From positions 1,054,001-1,118,000 of the forward strand of contig NZ_CP102097.1 in NCBI RefSeq assembly GCF_024582835.1: DNA of 64,000 bases. The letters run 5' to 3'. Below the pieces are notes generated by a model. That model saw only the letters and a program-made list of their open reading frames with translations, was not told where the DNA came from and did no database searches. Shown one piece after another: positions 16,911 to 24,103 of this stretch. Each line of letters begins with the position of its first letter. Positions within the stretch are counted from its first letter, which is position 1. The stretch comes from Vibrio japonicus (GTDB lineage Bacteria > Pseudomonadota > Gammaproteobacteria > Enterobacterales > Vibrionaceae). Both the position numbers and the translations under genes were made by a program.

Positions 16911-17227
16911 AAAATGATTATGAGCCGCTTTGGTTTCACTGGGTTTACCTCAATAACACGCAAGTTGGCATGCTATGCTTCAAGCCTTACGACAATGCAC
17001 TTCATGTACATTTACTCATTGTGTTTCCTGAATTTCAAAATCAGAAACTGGGTGAAAGGGTCATGAGCATGATTCACGAAATGGCGCGTGAGCAAGGGCG
17101 TAGCTACGTAACCTTATCAAGTTTTACTAGAAACGAGCCTGCGGTAAGGTTTTACAAATCCCTTGGCTATCAGGTGACTGAAAGCGATGAAAACTTCCTT
17201 TCTTTGTCGCTTCAAGTTGCCTCATAA
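16911..17227 (+). pseudogene. GNAT acetyltransferase, 5' part lost at IS copy 1
   Basis: Reading from the IS edge gives NDYEPLWFHWVYLNNTQVGMLCFKPYDN and continues through a GNAT core (FPEFQNQKLGERVMSMIHEMA, then NEPAVRFYKSLGYQV) to the TAA supplied by the attC. The first 40-50 residues and the start are missing. Cassette bases to the left of the IS do not supply them. Confidence 0.82.
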
Positions 17228-17347
17228 CAAACAATTCAAGAGCGATTCGCAACGCATGGCATTTTTAGTTCAAATCAACTTTAGTGTTTACGGTGCAATC
17301 GGTTAAGTTAAGTGGTGGCGTTGCTCACGCCTTAATTGGGCGTTAGT
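17225..17347 (+). repeat. attC site 26
   Basis: 123 bp attC starting TAACAAACAATTCAAGAG; supplies the stop of the truncated GNAT. Confidence 0.91.
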
Positions 17348-17363
17348 TGAACAGGGAGGTATC

Positions 17364-18137
17364 GTGGAAGAATTATCAGGCGGAAGAGAGTCTGCAATAT
17401 ATCGAGATGGTGAAGTCGTCTATCGACCTCTTCAGTCATGGAGTTCTACAATTCATCTTATTTTGAAGCATCTTGAGCGAGCAAAGGTAGATGAAATCCC
17501 AAAGTTTCTAGGTGTTAAGCAAAACCAAGAGATCTTAAGTTTTGTCGCAGGTAATACCTACAATTATCCGTTAGTTGGCGCAATCGCAACAAATGATGCA
17601 CTCATGTCTGCGGGTAAATTATTACGTAAAATACATGACTCAACAGTTTCACTCTTGGAGCAAATTGATGTTAATGCACACCGATGGATGTTAGAGCCGA
17701 GAGAACCATTCGAGGTTATCTGTCATGGTGACTTTACCCCATACAATGTTGCTCTATTAGAAAATACAGTTGTTGGTGTGTTTGACTTCGACACGGCGCA
17801 CCCAGCACCAAGAATATGGGATTTAGCATATTCGGTTTATTGTTGGTCTCCTTTCAAAACTGACAGCAATGATAAGCTAGGCACAACTTCAGAGCAGGTG
17901 GCTAGAGCCAAGTTGTTCTGTGATAGTTACGGTGCAACTTATTTAGAAAGAGAGCAATTAGCTGATGCTATGGTTCAGCGATTACAGGCTTTAGTATCCT
18001 TCATGCGTAGTGAAGCTGAAAATGGCAATGAATCCTTTACTGAAAATATAGAGCAAGGTCATCTTCAAGCCTATCTAGATGACATAGAATATATCACTGA
18101 AAATAAACAAAAAATTCAGTGCGCATTGTGCAGCTAA
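17364..18137 (+). CDS. Aminoglycoside phosphotransferase-family (APH) kinase
   Basis: 257 residues with the APH/choline kinase catalytic loop HGDFTPYN (His121, Asp123, Asn128) and the metal-binding DFD (about 141-143), so it should transfer phosphate from ATP to a small molecule. GTG at 17364 with GGGAGG upstream; stop TAA from the attC. An antibiotic substrate is possible but not shown; many cassette APH-like kinases have no known resistance phenotype. Confidence 0.85.
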   Translation: MEELSGGRESAIYRDGEVVYRPLQSWSSTIHLILKHLERAKVDEIPKFLGVKQNQEILSFVAGNTYNYPLVGAIATNDALMSAGKLLRKIHDSTVSLLEQIDVNAHRWMLEPREPFEVICHGDFTPYNVALLENTVVGVFDFDTAHPAPRIWDLAYSVYCWSPFKTDSNDKLGTTSEQVARAKLFCDSYGATYLEREQLADAMVQRLQALVSFMRSEAENGNESFTENIEQGHLQAYLDDIEYITENKQKIQCALCS

Positions 18138-18256
18138 CAAAGCGTTTAAGGCAGATTCGCAACGCGTGGCATTTTGGGTTTTAATCAGCTTTCGTGTTTA
18201 CGGCACAATGGTTTAGCTTTGTGGCAGCGTTGCTCACTATTTAACGCGGCGTTAGT
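18135..18256 (+). repeat. attC site 27
   Basis: 122 bp attC, TTTAAGGCAGATTCGCAACGC subtype. Confidence 0.91.
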
Positions 18257-18617
18257 TGCCAACGAGGAAAAACGTACCTAAAGCAGAATGTTTAGGGCTA
18301 ATTTTCGTGTGTTTGGCTAGGTTTTTGTATTTCAATTTCTAACTATTTGGATTTGTGAAAATCGAAAATTGGTTTCTTGTGTGATTGGGTTTTCTGTTTC
18401 GTAAGCTTATTTGGGTGTTGAAAGTCAGTTCGGTTAAATTATCTGTCCAAAAGAGCTTTTTGGTGTTGTTAGCCCGTTTTCTACCGCGTTGTATGTTCCA
18501 AGTGGTTTCAGTGACAGGCGCTTTGACACTACGCCTGATTTGAGTGTTCCAAAACACGTAAAGCTAGTGTTGGAAAAGCGGTAATAAACTCCAAATCAAA
18601 GCCTTGGGTCTGGCAAC
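18257..18617 (+). other. ORF-less cassette, family Y1 (copy b)
   Basis: No gene. Close relative of 13705-14068 and 22717-23079. The hairpin is kept with six pairs (CAGGCG and CGCCTG around 18515-18537). Confidence 0.7.
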
Positions 18618-18742
18618 TAACAAAGCATTTAAGAGGGACAGTCAACGCGTGGCGGGTTTGGTTTAAATCTTGGCACATGTGTTTACGGTGTTAAATTGAA
18701 GTTTGGTGGTGGCGCGTTGCTGCCCCTTAATGCGGCGTTATA
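18618..18742 (+). repeat. attC site 28
   Basis: 125 bp attC, common GGGACAGTCAACGCGTGGCG type. Confidence 0.93.
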
Positions 18743-18748
18743 CCGCAA

Positions 18749-19039
18749 TCAATCATCTAACCTTTTCATGGCTTTACGGTAAACATCGCTACGTTCGCGT
18801 TTTCCGACTGCTAAGACGGTTACAATGATGACATCGTCTTCAACTTTGTAGACGAGACGGTAGCCAGATTGACGCAACTTAATTTTATACATGTTGTCAG
18901 CTCCAGAAAGCTTTGAAGCCGGAACATGTGGGTTATCTAAGCGTTCTATCAGCTTTTTCTTAAATTGTTGTTGCAGAGTAGAGCCAAGCTTTTTCCACTC
19001 TTTGAGTGCGCTCTTTTTAAAGTCGAGTTTATAGGTCAT
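18749..19039 (-). CDS. RelE/StbE-type toxin
   Basis: 96-residue type II toxin of the RelE/ParE fold (MTYKLDFKKSALKEWKKL, then YKIKLRQSGYRLVYKV and ILAVGKR-type C-terminus), expected to be a ribosome-dependent mRNase. Start ATG at 19039 overlaps the antitoxin end by 11 bases. Paralogue of the toxin at 21492-21779 with the same gene order and overlap. The module is reversed within its cassette. Confidence 0.9.
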   Translation of the reverse strand: MTYKLDFKKSALKEWKKLGSTLQQQFKKKLIERLDNPHVPASKLSGADNMYKIKLRQSGYRLVYKVEDDVIIVTVLAVGKRERSDVYRKAMKRLDD

Positions 19040-19277
19040 CAATATTTACCGAAATGCTCTCTTCAGATTCACGCTCCTTAGCGATAGCTAGTAGTTCAAG
19101 ATCTTCGAGTTTGTCCATCATCATTTCGTACGCCTCGGCAGGTACACAATAAAATGCGGGCTCATTTCGGTTTAATACAGCAACAGGTTCGCCATAAGCA
19201 CTAGTTGCAACTTTCATAGGGTTAGCTTTCAACTCGGTAATGCTTGCAGCAACATCGGCTAAAATTCTAGCGGTCAT
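19029..19277 (-). CDS. Phd/YefM-like antitoxin of RelE module
   Basis: 82 residues, MTARILADVAASITELKANPMKVATSAYGEPVAVLNRNEPAFYCVPAEAYE, the Phd/YefM N-terminal DNA-binding fold. An acidic C-terminal tail (ESEESISVNIDDL) would neutralise the RelE toxin. First gene of the pair; it probably represses the promoter whose -10 is at 19312-19317. Confidence 0.9.
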   Translation of the reverse strand: MTARILADVAASITELKANPMKVATSAYGEPVAVLNRNEPAFYCVPAEAYEMMMDKLEDLELLAIAKERESEESISVNIDDL

Positions 19278-19311
19278 ATAATCGGTCTCTTAAGTGGTCT
19301 TTATGTTGGTC

Positions 19312-19340
19312 ATTTTAGCCTCAACAAAGCGGTATAACAA
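19312..19340 (-). promoter_or_regulatory. Candidate promoter of reversed RelE module, -35 in attC
   Basis: Minus strand TTGTTA (19340-19335, the attC start), spacer of 17 bp, TAAAAT (19317-19312), then about 34 bp to the antitoxin ATG. Confidence 0.5.
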
Positions 19341-19456
19341 GTTGCTTAAGAGTGATTCGCAACGCGAGGCATTTTTACTATGCGTCGGCTTATGTGTTTA
19401 AGGTATTATGCGGAGGCTAAGGTATTGCGTTGCTCACACCTTAGCAAGGCGTTAGG
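19335..19456 (+). repeat. attC site 29
   Basis: 122 bp attC starting TAACAAGTTGCTTAAGAG and ending CTTAGCAAGGCGTTAGG. Confidence 0.9.
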
Positions 19457-19884
19457 CGACGGGCAGGAAAGTTTCTTGTTCTCATCTTCTTAGTTTTCTT
19501 TAAGTATTCGTTTTACTAAGTCGGCAATTCAACATTGTCGGCTCGAATTCTTGAACCTCTCCAGCCGTAAAACATGCCAATGTTCGTGGGTTGCCTCATT
19601 GGTTTTTGGAGACGGTTAGTGGCGAGTTTAACTGGCTCAAAGCGTGGCAAGGGCAAGTCAACTGAAGCTTTCGAATTTGCTGTTAGTTTGCAGCTTTGGG
19701 TTTCTCGGGTTCAAAACCTTCTTTGTTGCTAGAGGTCTGCATTTCGTGCTCGTTTGAATCTTGGCTGAAACATAGTGATATTTGTGGTTTTTGAATCACA
19801 AAAAGTCTGTGTGTATTTGGTTGGTAATAGGGTTTCAGGTAATCTGCTTTCGAAACCACTTAAACATTGGTGGGAAACATCGCC
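19457..19884 (+). other. ORF-less cassette, family Z (copy Z2)
   Basis: No gene seen. It has the family Z block at about 19566-19600 (CCGTAAAACATGCCAATG, then TTCGTGGGTTGCCTCATT). Closest to the truncated copy at 30930-31287. Confidence 0.68.
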
Positions 19885-20008
19885 TAACAAAGCGTTTAAG
19901 GCGGACTCACAACGCTTTGCGGTTTTGGTTTAAGTTGAATTTAGTGTTTAAGGTACAATAGTTTAAGTTTGGTGGTTAGCGTTGTTCACCACTTAACGCG
20001 GCGTTAGC
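19885..20008 (+). repeat. attC site 30
   Basis: 124 bp attC, TTTAAGGCGGACTCACAACGC subtype. Confidence 0.91.
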
Positions 20009-20026
20009 CGTCAAAATGGAGAAAAC

Positions 20027-20449
20027 ATGGAAGTCCAATTTTTAGAGAAAAACTCTGATTATGCTTTAGCAATGGAAGTGTTATTGCAACTTCGCCCAAA
20101 CTACGATTTAGACTCTTTGACTACCCAAGTTGAGAAGCAGCAATTAAATGGCTATAAAGTCGTTTACGTTAAATCATCAGAAGGTGTACTTGCTGTTGCT
20201 GGTTTCAGTGTTGGTGAAAAGCTATCGTGGGGTAAGCATATCTACATCGAAGACTTGGTGACGAACTCTCAATTTCGCTCACGAGGTGTAGGTAGTTTTC
20301 TCATCAATTGGTTTAAATCATATGCGTTAGAAATAGGTTGTGAGCAAATCCATCTAGATTCTGGTGTCCAGCGTTTCCCTGCACATAAGTTCTACTTGCG
20401 CGAAGGCTTTAATATTGCAAGTCATCATTTTTCAATCGTTGGCGTCTAA
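20027..20449 (+). CDS. GNAT family N-acetyltransferase
   Basis: 140-residue acetyltransferase; acetyl-CoA motif SQFRSRGVGSFLINWF and C-terminal AHKFYLREGF, both typical of GNAT. ATG at 20027 with GGAG upstream. Substrate unknown. The attC after it carries a mutated crossover base, which probably locks this gene to the next cassette. Confidence 0.83.
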   Translation: MEVQFLEKNSDYALAMEVLLQLRPNYDLDSLTTQVEKQQLNGYKVVYVKSSEGVLAVAGFSVGEKLSWGKHIYIEDLVTNSQFRSRGVGSFLINWFKSYALEIGCEQIHLDSGVQRFPAHKFYLREGFNIASHHFSIVGV

Positions 20450-20454
20450 ACGGC

Positions 20455-20579
20455 TAACAAGGCGTTCAAGAGGGACAGTCAACGCGTGGCGATTTTGTCT
20501 CAAGTTTTGGTATTTGTGTTTACGGTGGTAATTTGAAGTTTAGTGGTAACGCGTTGCTGCCCCTTAACGCGGCTTTATG
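20455..20579 (+). repeat. attC site 31 with mutated crossover (TTTATG)
   Basis: 125 bp attC, normal except that the 3' core reads GGCTTTATG instead of GGCGTTATG. The G of the conserved GTT triplet, where IntI exchange occurs, is T. Confidence 0.9.
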
Positions 20580-20593
20580 TGCTTGGAGGAAAA

Positions 20594-21040
20594 ATGCAAT
20601 ATATCGAAGTCAAAAGTAGCCAGATTCCGCTAGATTTGCTGCTTGAAGCTGATCCTTCTGAAGCGAGTATTTCTTCATATTTATCCGATTCATGGTGCTT
20701 TGCTGCACTAGATAATGGGCGTGTTTTAGCTGCTTGCATAGTGAAGCCACAAACCAATAGGCTGGCTGAGATATTCAATGTCTCTGTATATCCAAAGTTA
20801 CAAGGTCAAGGTGTTGGTTCTGAATTGCTTAAGTCAGTTCTGTCTCAGCTATCAAATAAGGGAATCTCTCGTGTTGAACTGGGTACAGGCACCTTTGGCT
20901 ATCAACTGACTTATTATCAGCGTCTTGGCTTTCGGGTTGACTCAATCGTCAAAGATCACTTTTTGCTGAATTATCCAGAGCCAATCTATGAAAATGGTAT
21001 TCAACACAAAGACATGCTGAGATTGTACGCACAACTTTAG
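20594..21040 (+). CDS. GNAT family N-acetyltransferase
   Basis: 148 residues, ATG at 20594 with GGAGGA; the longer frame starts in the attC. Motif KLQGQGVGSELLKSVL and TYYQRLGFRVD support GNAT. Substrate unknown. Confidence 0.83.
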   Translation: MQYIEVKSSQIPLDLLLEADPSEASISSYLSDSWCFAALDNGRVLAACIVKPQTNRLAEIFNVSVYPKLQGQGVGSELLKSVLSQLSNKGISRVELGTGTFGYQLTYYQRLGFRVDSIVKDHFLLNYPEPIYENGIQHKDMLRLYAQL

Positions 21041-21048
21041 TACGCACA

Positions 21049-21171
21049 TAACAAAGCATTTAAGAGGGATTCACAACGCTTGGCAGTTTTGGTTTGAATT
21101 GGCTTAAGTGTTTACGGCACAATAGCTTAGGTTGGGTGGTGGCGTTGTTCACCCCTTAATGCGGCGTTATG
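21049..21171 (+). repeat. attC site 32
   Basis: 123 bp attC, GAGGGATTCACAACGCTTGGCAG subtype. Confidence 0.92.
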
Positions 21172-21209
21172 CTACTTACATAAACCTCTAGCTATGACTT
21201 AAAAAGAGA

Positions 21210-21221
21210 GCTAAAATTAGC
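21210..21221. promoter_or_regulatory. Palindrome upstream of RelE module
   Basis: GCTAA-AA-TTAGC, perfect five-base arms, 30 bp before the antitoxin ATG; a candidate operator for autoregulation. Confidence 0.35.
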
Positions 21222-21250
21222 ACTGATTTAAATGCTTAATTGGTGTTCTT

Positions 21251-21502
21251 ATGAGACAAGTTTTGGCTGATTGTTCAGCAAGTATTTCTGAACTTAAGAA
21301 AAACCCAACCGCTTTGCTAAATGAAGCCGATGGTTCTGCTATTGCTATTTTAAACCACAATAAGCCTGCTGCTTATCTTGTTCCTGCGGAAACTTACGAG
21401 TTTCTAATGGATATGCTAGATGACTATGAGCTTGCCAAGCTAGTTGAAAGCCGTCGCGGTGAACTGTCTGAAGCTGTGGAAGTTGATATCGATGACTTAT
21501 AG
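21251..21502 (+). CDS. Phd/YefM-like antitoxin of RelE module
   Basis: 83 residues (MRQVLADCSASISELKKNPTALLNEADGSAIAILNHNKPAAYLVPAETYEFL), paralogous to the antitoxin at 19029-19277, ending in the same VDIDDL tail. It should bind and neutralise the adjacent toxin and repress the operon. The module runs with the array here, unlike its paralogue. Confidence 0.9.
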   Translation: MRQVLADCSASISELKKNPTALLNEADGSAIAILNHNKPAAYLVPAETYEFLMDMLDDYELAKLVESRRGELSEAVEVDIDDL

Positions 21503-21779
21503 ACTTAAATTTCTGCCTGCTGCAAAGAAAGAGTGGAGCAAACTAGCTCCACCAATCCAAAGCCAGTTTAAAAAGAAACTTAAAGAACGTCTCGAAAATC
21601 CGCATGTCCCATCTTCCAAGCTTCGTGGCTATGACTCTGTTTATAAGATCAAACTGCGCACAGCAGGCTATCGCTTGGCTTATGAAGTCATTGATGACGA
21701 AATTGTCGTGTATGTGTTAGCTATTGGAAAGCGTGACAAAGATGCCGTGTACAAAAAGCTCGCATCAAGGTTTGCATGA
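21492..21779 (+). CDS. RelE/StbE-type toxin
   Basis: 95 residues starting MTYRLKFLPAAKKEWSKL; ATG at 21492 overlaps the antitoxin by 11 bases, exactly as in the other module. Conserved KLRGYDSVYKIKLRTAGYRLAYEV core and IGKRDKDAVYKK tail with basic residues expected in the RelE active site. Predicted mRNA interferase. Confidence 0.9.
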   Translation: MTYRLKFLPAAKKEWSKLAPPIQSQFKKKLKERLENPHVPSSKLRGYDSVYKIKLRTAGYRLAYEVIDDEIVVYVLAIGKRDKDAVYKKLASRFA

Positions 21780-21789
21780 AACAGTAGCA

Positions 21790-21912
21790 TAACAAAGCGT
21801 TTAAGACGGATTCACAACGCTTGGCATTTTTGGTTTGTATCAGCTTAAGTGTTTACGGCACAATGGTTTAAGTTAAGTGGTTGCGTTGTTCACCACTTAA
21901 CGCGGCGTTATG
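21790..21912 (+). repeat. attC site 33
   Basis: 123 bp attC, TTTAAGACGGATTCACAACGC subtype. Confidence 0.92.
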
Positions 21913-21928
21913 TGTGTTAATCAATAAT

Positions 21929-21957
21929 TTGCCAAAAGTAATCCATTGGATTACACT
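21929..21957 (+). promoter_or_regulatory. Promoter and operator of HigBA-like module
   Basis: TTGCCA (21929-21934), 17 bp spacer, TACACT (21952-21957). The spacer holds a perfect odd palindrome, TAATCCA-T-TGGATTA (21939-21953), the likely HigA operator. The toxin ATG begins only six bases after the -10, so the transcript would be leaderless. Confidence 0.6.
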
Positions 21958-21963
21958 TCAGCT

Positions 21964-22302
21964 ATGCATACAATCGTTGAATTACCCTAATATAAGAAAC
22001 GAGTTGAGAAACTCCTTTCTGAAGACGAGAACAAACAAATCATCAGCTACTTAGCTGAGCACCCTAAAGCAGGTGTGCTAATGCAAGGTACAGGTGGAGT
22101 TCGTAAGCTAAGATGGGCAAAAGAGGGCGGTGGTAAAAGTGGTGGTGTGAGAGTTATTTATTACTACCACAGCGAAGAAATACCACTGTTTATGCTTTCT
22201 CTCTTTGGTAAAAATGAGAAAGCAAACCTATCTAAAGCTGAATGTAATGTTCTTAGTAAACTAACCAAAATACTTGCAGATAGTTACAGGAGGCAATCAT
22301 GA
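21964..22302 (+). pseudogene. HigB/RelE-like toxin with early stop codon
   Basis: From ATG 21964: MHTIVELP, then TAA at 21988-21990, then an open frame YKKRVEKLLSEDENKQIISYLAEHPKAGVLMQGTGGVRKLRWAKEGGGKSGGVRVIYYYHSEE to the TGA at 22300. The protein would be 112 residues with one sense codon in place of the TAA. It looks like a HigB-type mRNase inactivated by a single nonsense mutation; the antitoxin after it is intact and overlaps by ATGA. An internal start is possible but would lose the N-terminus. Confidence 0.85.
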
Positions 22303-22583
22303 CTAATGCATTTGAAAGTATCCAGCAAGGTCTAATGGAAGCCATTGAATTTGCCGAGGGTGAAACTAAAGGGGCTACTGTCCATAAGTTTGCCCCTGTT
22401 GACGTAAAAGCTGTGCGTAATAATGTTGCAATGACACAAGCTGAATTTGCATCTACTTTTGGTATTAGCCTTGGCACATTGCGTCACTGGGAGCGTGGAG
22501 ACAGAACTCCAAGAGGCCCAGCATTAGTGCTACTAAATGTACTTGCGAAAGACCCTCAAGCGGTGATTAGGGCTCTTACGTAA
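22299..22583 (+). CDS. HigA-like HTH antitoxin
   Basis: 94 residues with a C-terminal Cro/CI-type helix-turn-helix (MTQAEFASTFGISLGTLRHWERGDRTPRGPALVLL). Start ATG overlaps the toxin stop (ATGA). It follows the toxin, the HigBA order. It is probably still a repressor of its own promoter even though the toxin gene is interrupted. Confidence 0.9.
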   Translation: MTNAFESIQQGLMEAIEFAEGETKGATVHKFAPVDVKAVRNNVAMTQAEFASTFGISLGTLRHWERGDRTPRGPALVLLNVLAKDPQAVIRALT

Positions 22584-22592
22584 CCAAACACA

Positions 22593-22716
22593 TAACAAAC
22601 AATTTAAGAGTGATTCCCAACGCATGGCATTTTTCATTCCATCGTTGGGTTTTGTGTTTAAGGTGGTCTGGTTAAGTTTCGTGGTAGCGTTGCTCACACC
22701 TTAATTGGGCGTTAGT
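22593..22716 (+). repeat. attC site 34
   Basis: 124 bp attC starting TAACAAACAATTTAAGAG, ending TTAATTGGGCGTTAG. Confidence 0.92.
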
Positions 22717-23079
22717 TGCCAACGAGGAAAAACATACTTAAAGCAGAATGTTTAGGGCTAATGCCCGTGTGTTTTTGGCTGGTTTTTCGTATTTCAATTT
22801 CTAGCCATTTGGGTTTGTGAAAATCGAACTTTGGTTTCTTGTGCGATTGGATTTTCTGTTTCAGACGCTGATTAGCTTGTTGAAAGTCAGCTCGGTTAAA
22901 TTATCAGTCCAAAAGGGCTTTTTGGTGTTGTTAGTCCGTTTTCTACGGCGTTGTATGTTCCAAGTGGTTTCAGTGACAGTTGCTTTGAAACTGCGCCTGA
23001 TTTGAGTTTTCTAAAACACGTAAATCTAGAGTTGTCAAAGCGGTAACAAGCTTCAAATGAAGGTGTTAGGTCTGGCAAC
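22717..23079 (+). other. ORF-less cassette, family Y1 (copy c)
   Basis: No gene. Close to 13705-14068 and 18257-18617; the hairpin seen in copy a is partly lost here (CAGTTGC opposite GCGCCTG). Confidence 0.7.
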
Positions 23080-23204
23080 TAACAAAGCATTCAAGAGGGA
23101 CAGCCAACGCGTGGCGAGTTTGGTTTAAATCTTGGCATCTGTGTTTACGGTGTTAAATTGAAGTTTAGTGGTAGCGCGTTGCTGCCCCTTAATGCGGCGT
23201 TAGT
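23080..23204 (+). repeat. attC site 35
   Basis: 125 bp attC; GGGACAGCCAACGCGTGGCG variant. Confidence 0.93.
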
Positions 23205-23704
23205 CGCCAGAAAAAGCTAGCAGTCAAAATCACGTTTCTAAGCTTAAAATTTGGCTGATGATCGTTTGATACGCAGGTGTGTCGGCGATGCTCAAAACTC
23301 AGTTTCAACTGTTTCAAGTCCAAAGTTTTGTAAGTGTCCTAGCGGTTGTTTTGTCCATTGGTGCTGACAGAGCAGGGCAATCGATAGTCTGTTTTTTGGT
23401 TGCAACTCCGATCGGTGAGTTTGTTGGGTACAAAAGCCGATTTACTCGCTGAAATGACGTTTTCTCTGGTGTTGTAAGTTCCACGTGGTTTCAGTGACTT
23501 TGTTGAAAGTCCGCACTGTGAGATTGGCTTTCCAAAAGCGCTTTTTGGTGTTGTCAGTCCGTTTTCTGCGGCGTTGTTTGTTCCAAGTGGTTTCATTGAC
23601 TAGCCGCTTTGAGACTACGCCTGACTTAAGTGCATCAAAGCACATAAAGTTTGTTGTTCGCAAAGTTTAGTTCGGCTTAAAATTGTCGCTCGGTGCCTCG
23701 CGAC
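23205..23704 (+). other. ORF-less cassette, family Y2 (copy b)
   Basis: No gene; nearly the same as 7290-7788, with small substitutions and indels spread along it. Confidence 0.7.
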
Positions 23705-23826
23705 TAACAAACTGCTCAAGAGGGATTCACAACGCGTGGCATTTTTACTATGCGTTGATTTTAGTGATTAAGGTGGTTTGCGGCGGCTTCGGTATTGCGT
23801 TGCTCACCCCTTAGCAGGGCGTTAGC
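23705..23826 (+). repeat. attC site 36
   Basis: 122 bp attC, near-twin of attC 12. It is the last forward attC before the inverted block. Confidence 0.91.
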
Positions 23827-23842
23827 TTTCAGGGAGGTACAT

Positions 23843-24103
23843 TTGACAATTATATCTGTTTCGGAAGATGTACCTTTAGCGTACTACAATTTGATTCTTA
23901 CTTTTGGAGCAACTCTCTGTGCGCTATCTTTTATATATTTGGTGATAACTCAAAAATATACAGTAGCGAAAAATGCGATATTCACCATTTTTCTGTTTTC
24001 CTGTTTTTACTATTTGGCGTTCTCACTTGTAGATAAATTCTATGAGTTGTCTTTAAATGGTGATTACATTGAGTTGAAGTATGCTCCGCCTAGCAAAGAT
24101 AAA
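23843..24103 (+). pseudogene. Small membrane protein truncated by IS copy 2
   Basis: TTG at 23843 with GGGAGG upstream. The 87 codons before the IS encode two hydrophobic helices (about residues 14-36 and 44-62), then KFYELSLNGDYIELKYAPPSKDK. Read-through into the IS end would add about 36 unrelated residues to 24214. The native C-terminus is gone. Unknown family. Confidence 0.65.

Noticed and set aside
1428..20593. Longer versions of several genes beginning with ARCCPLTRRY-like residues (for example from 1428, 4461 and 20543)
   Set aside because: These residues are the translated 3' half of the attC site; better starts with ribosome binding sites follow it.
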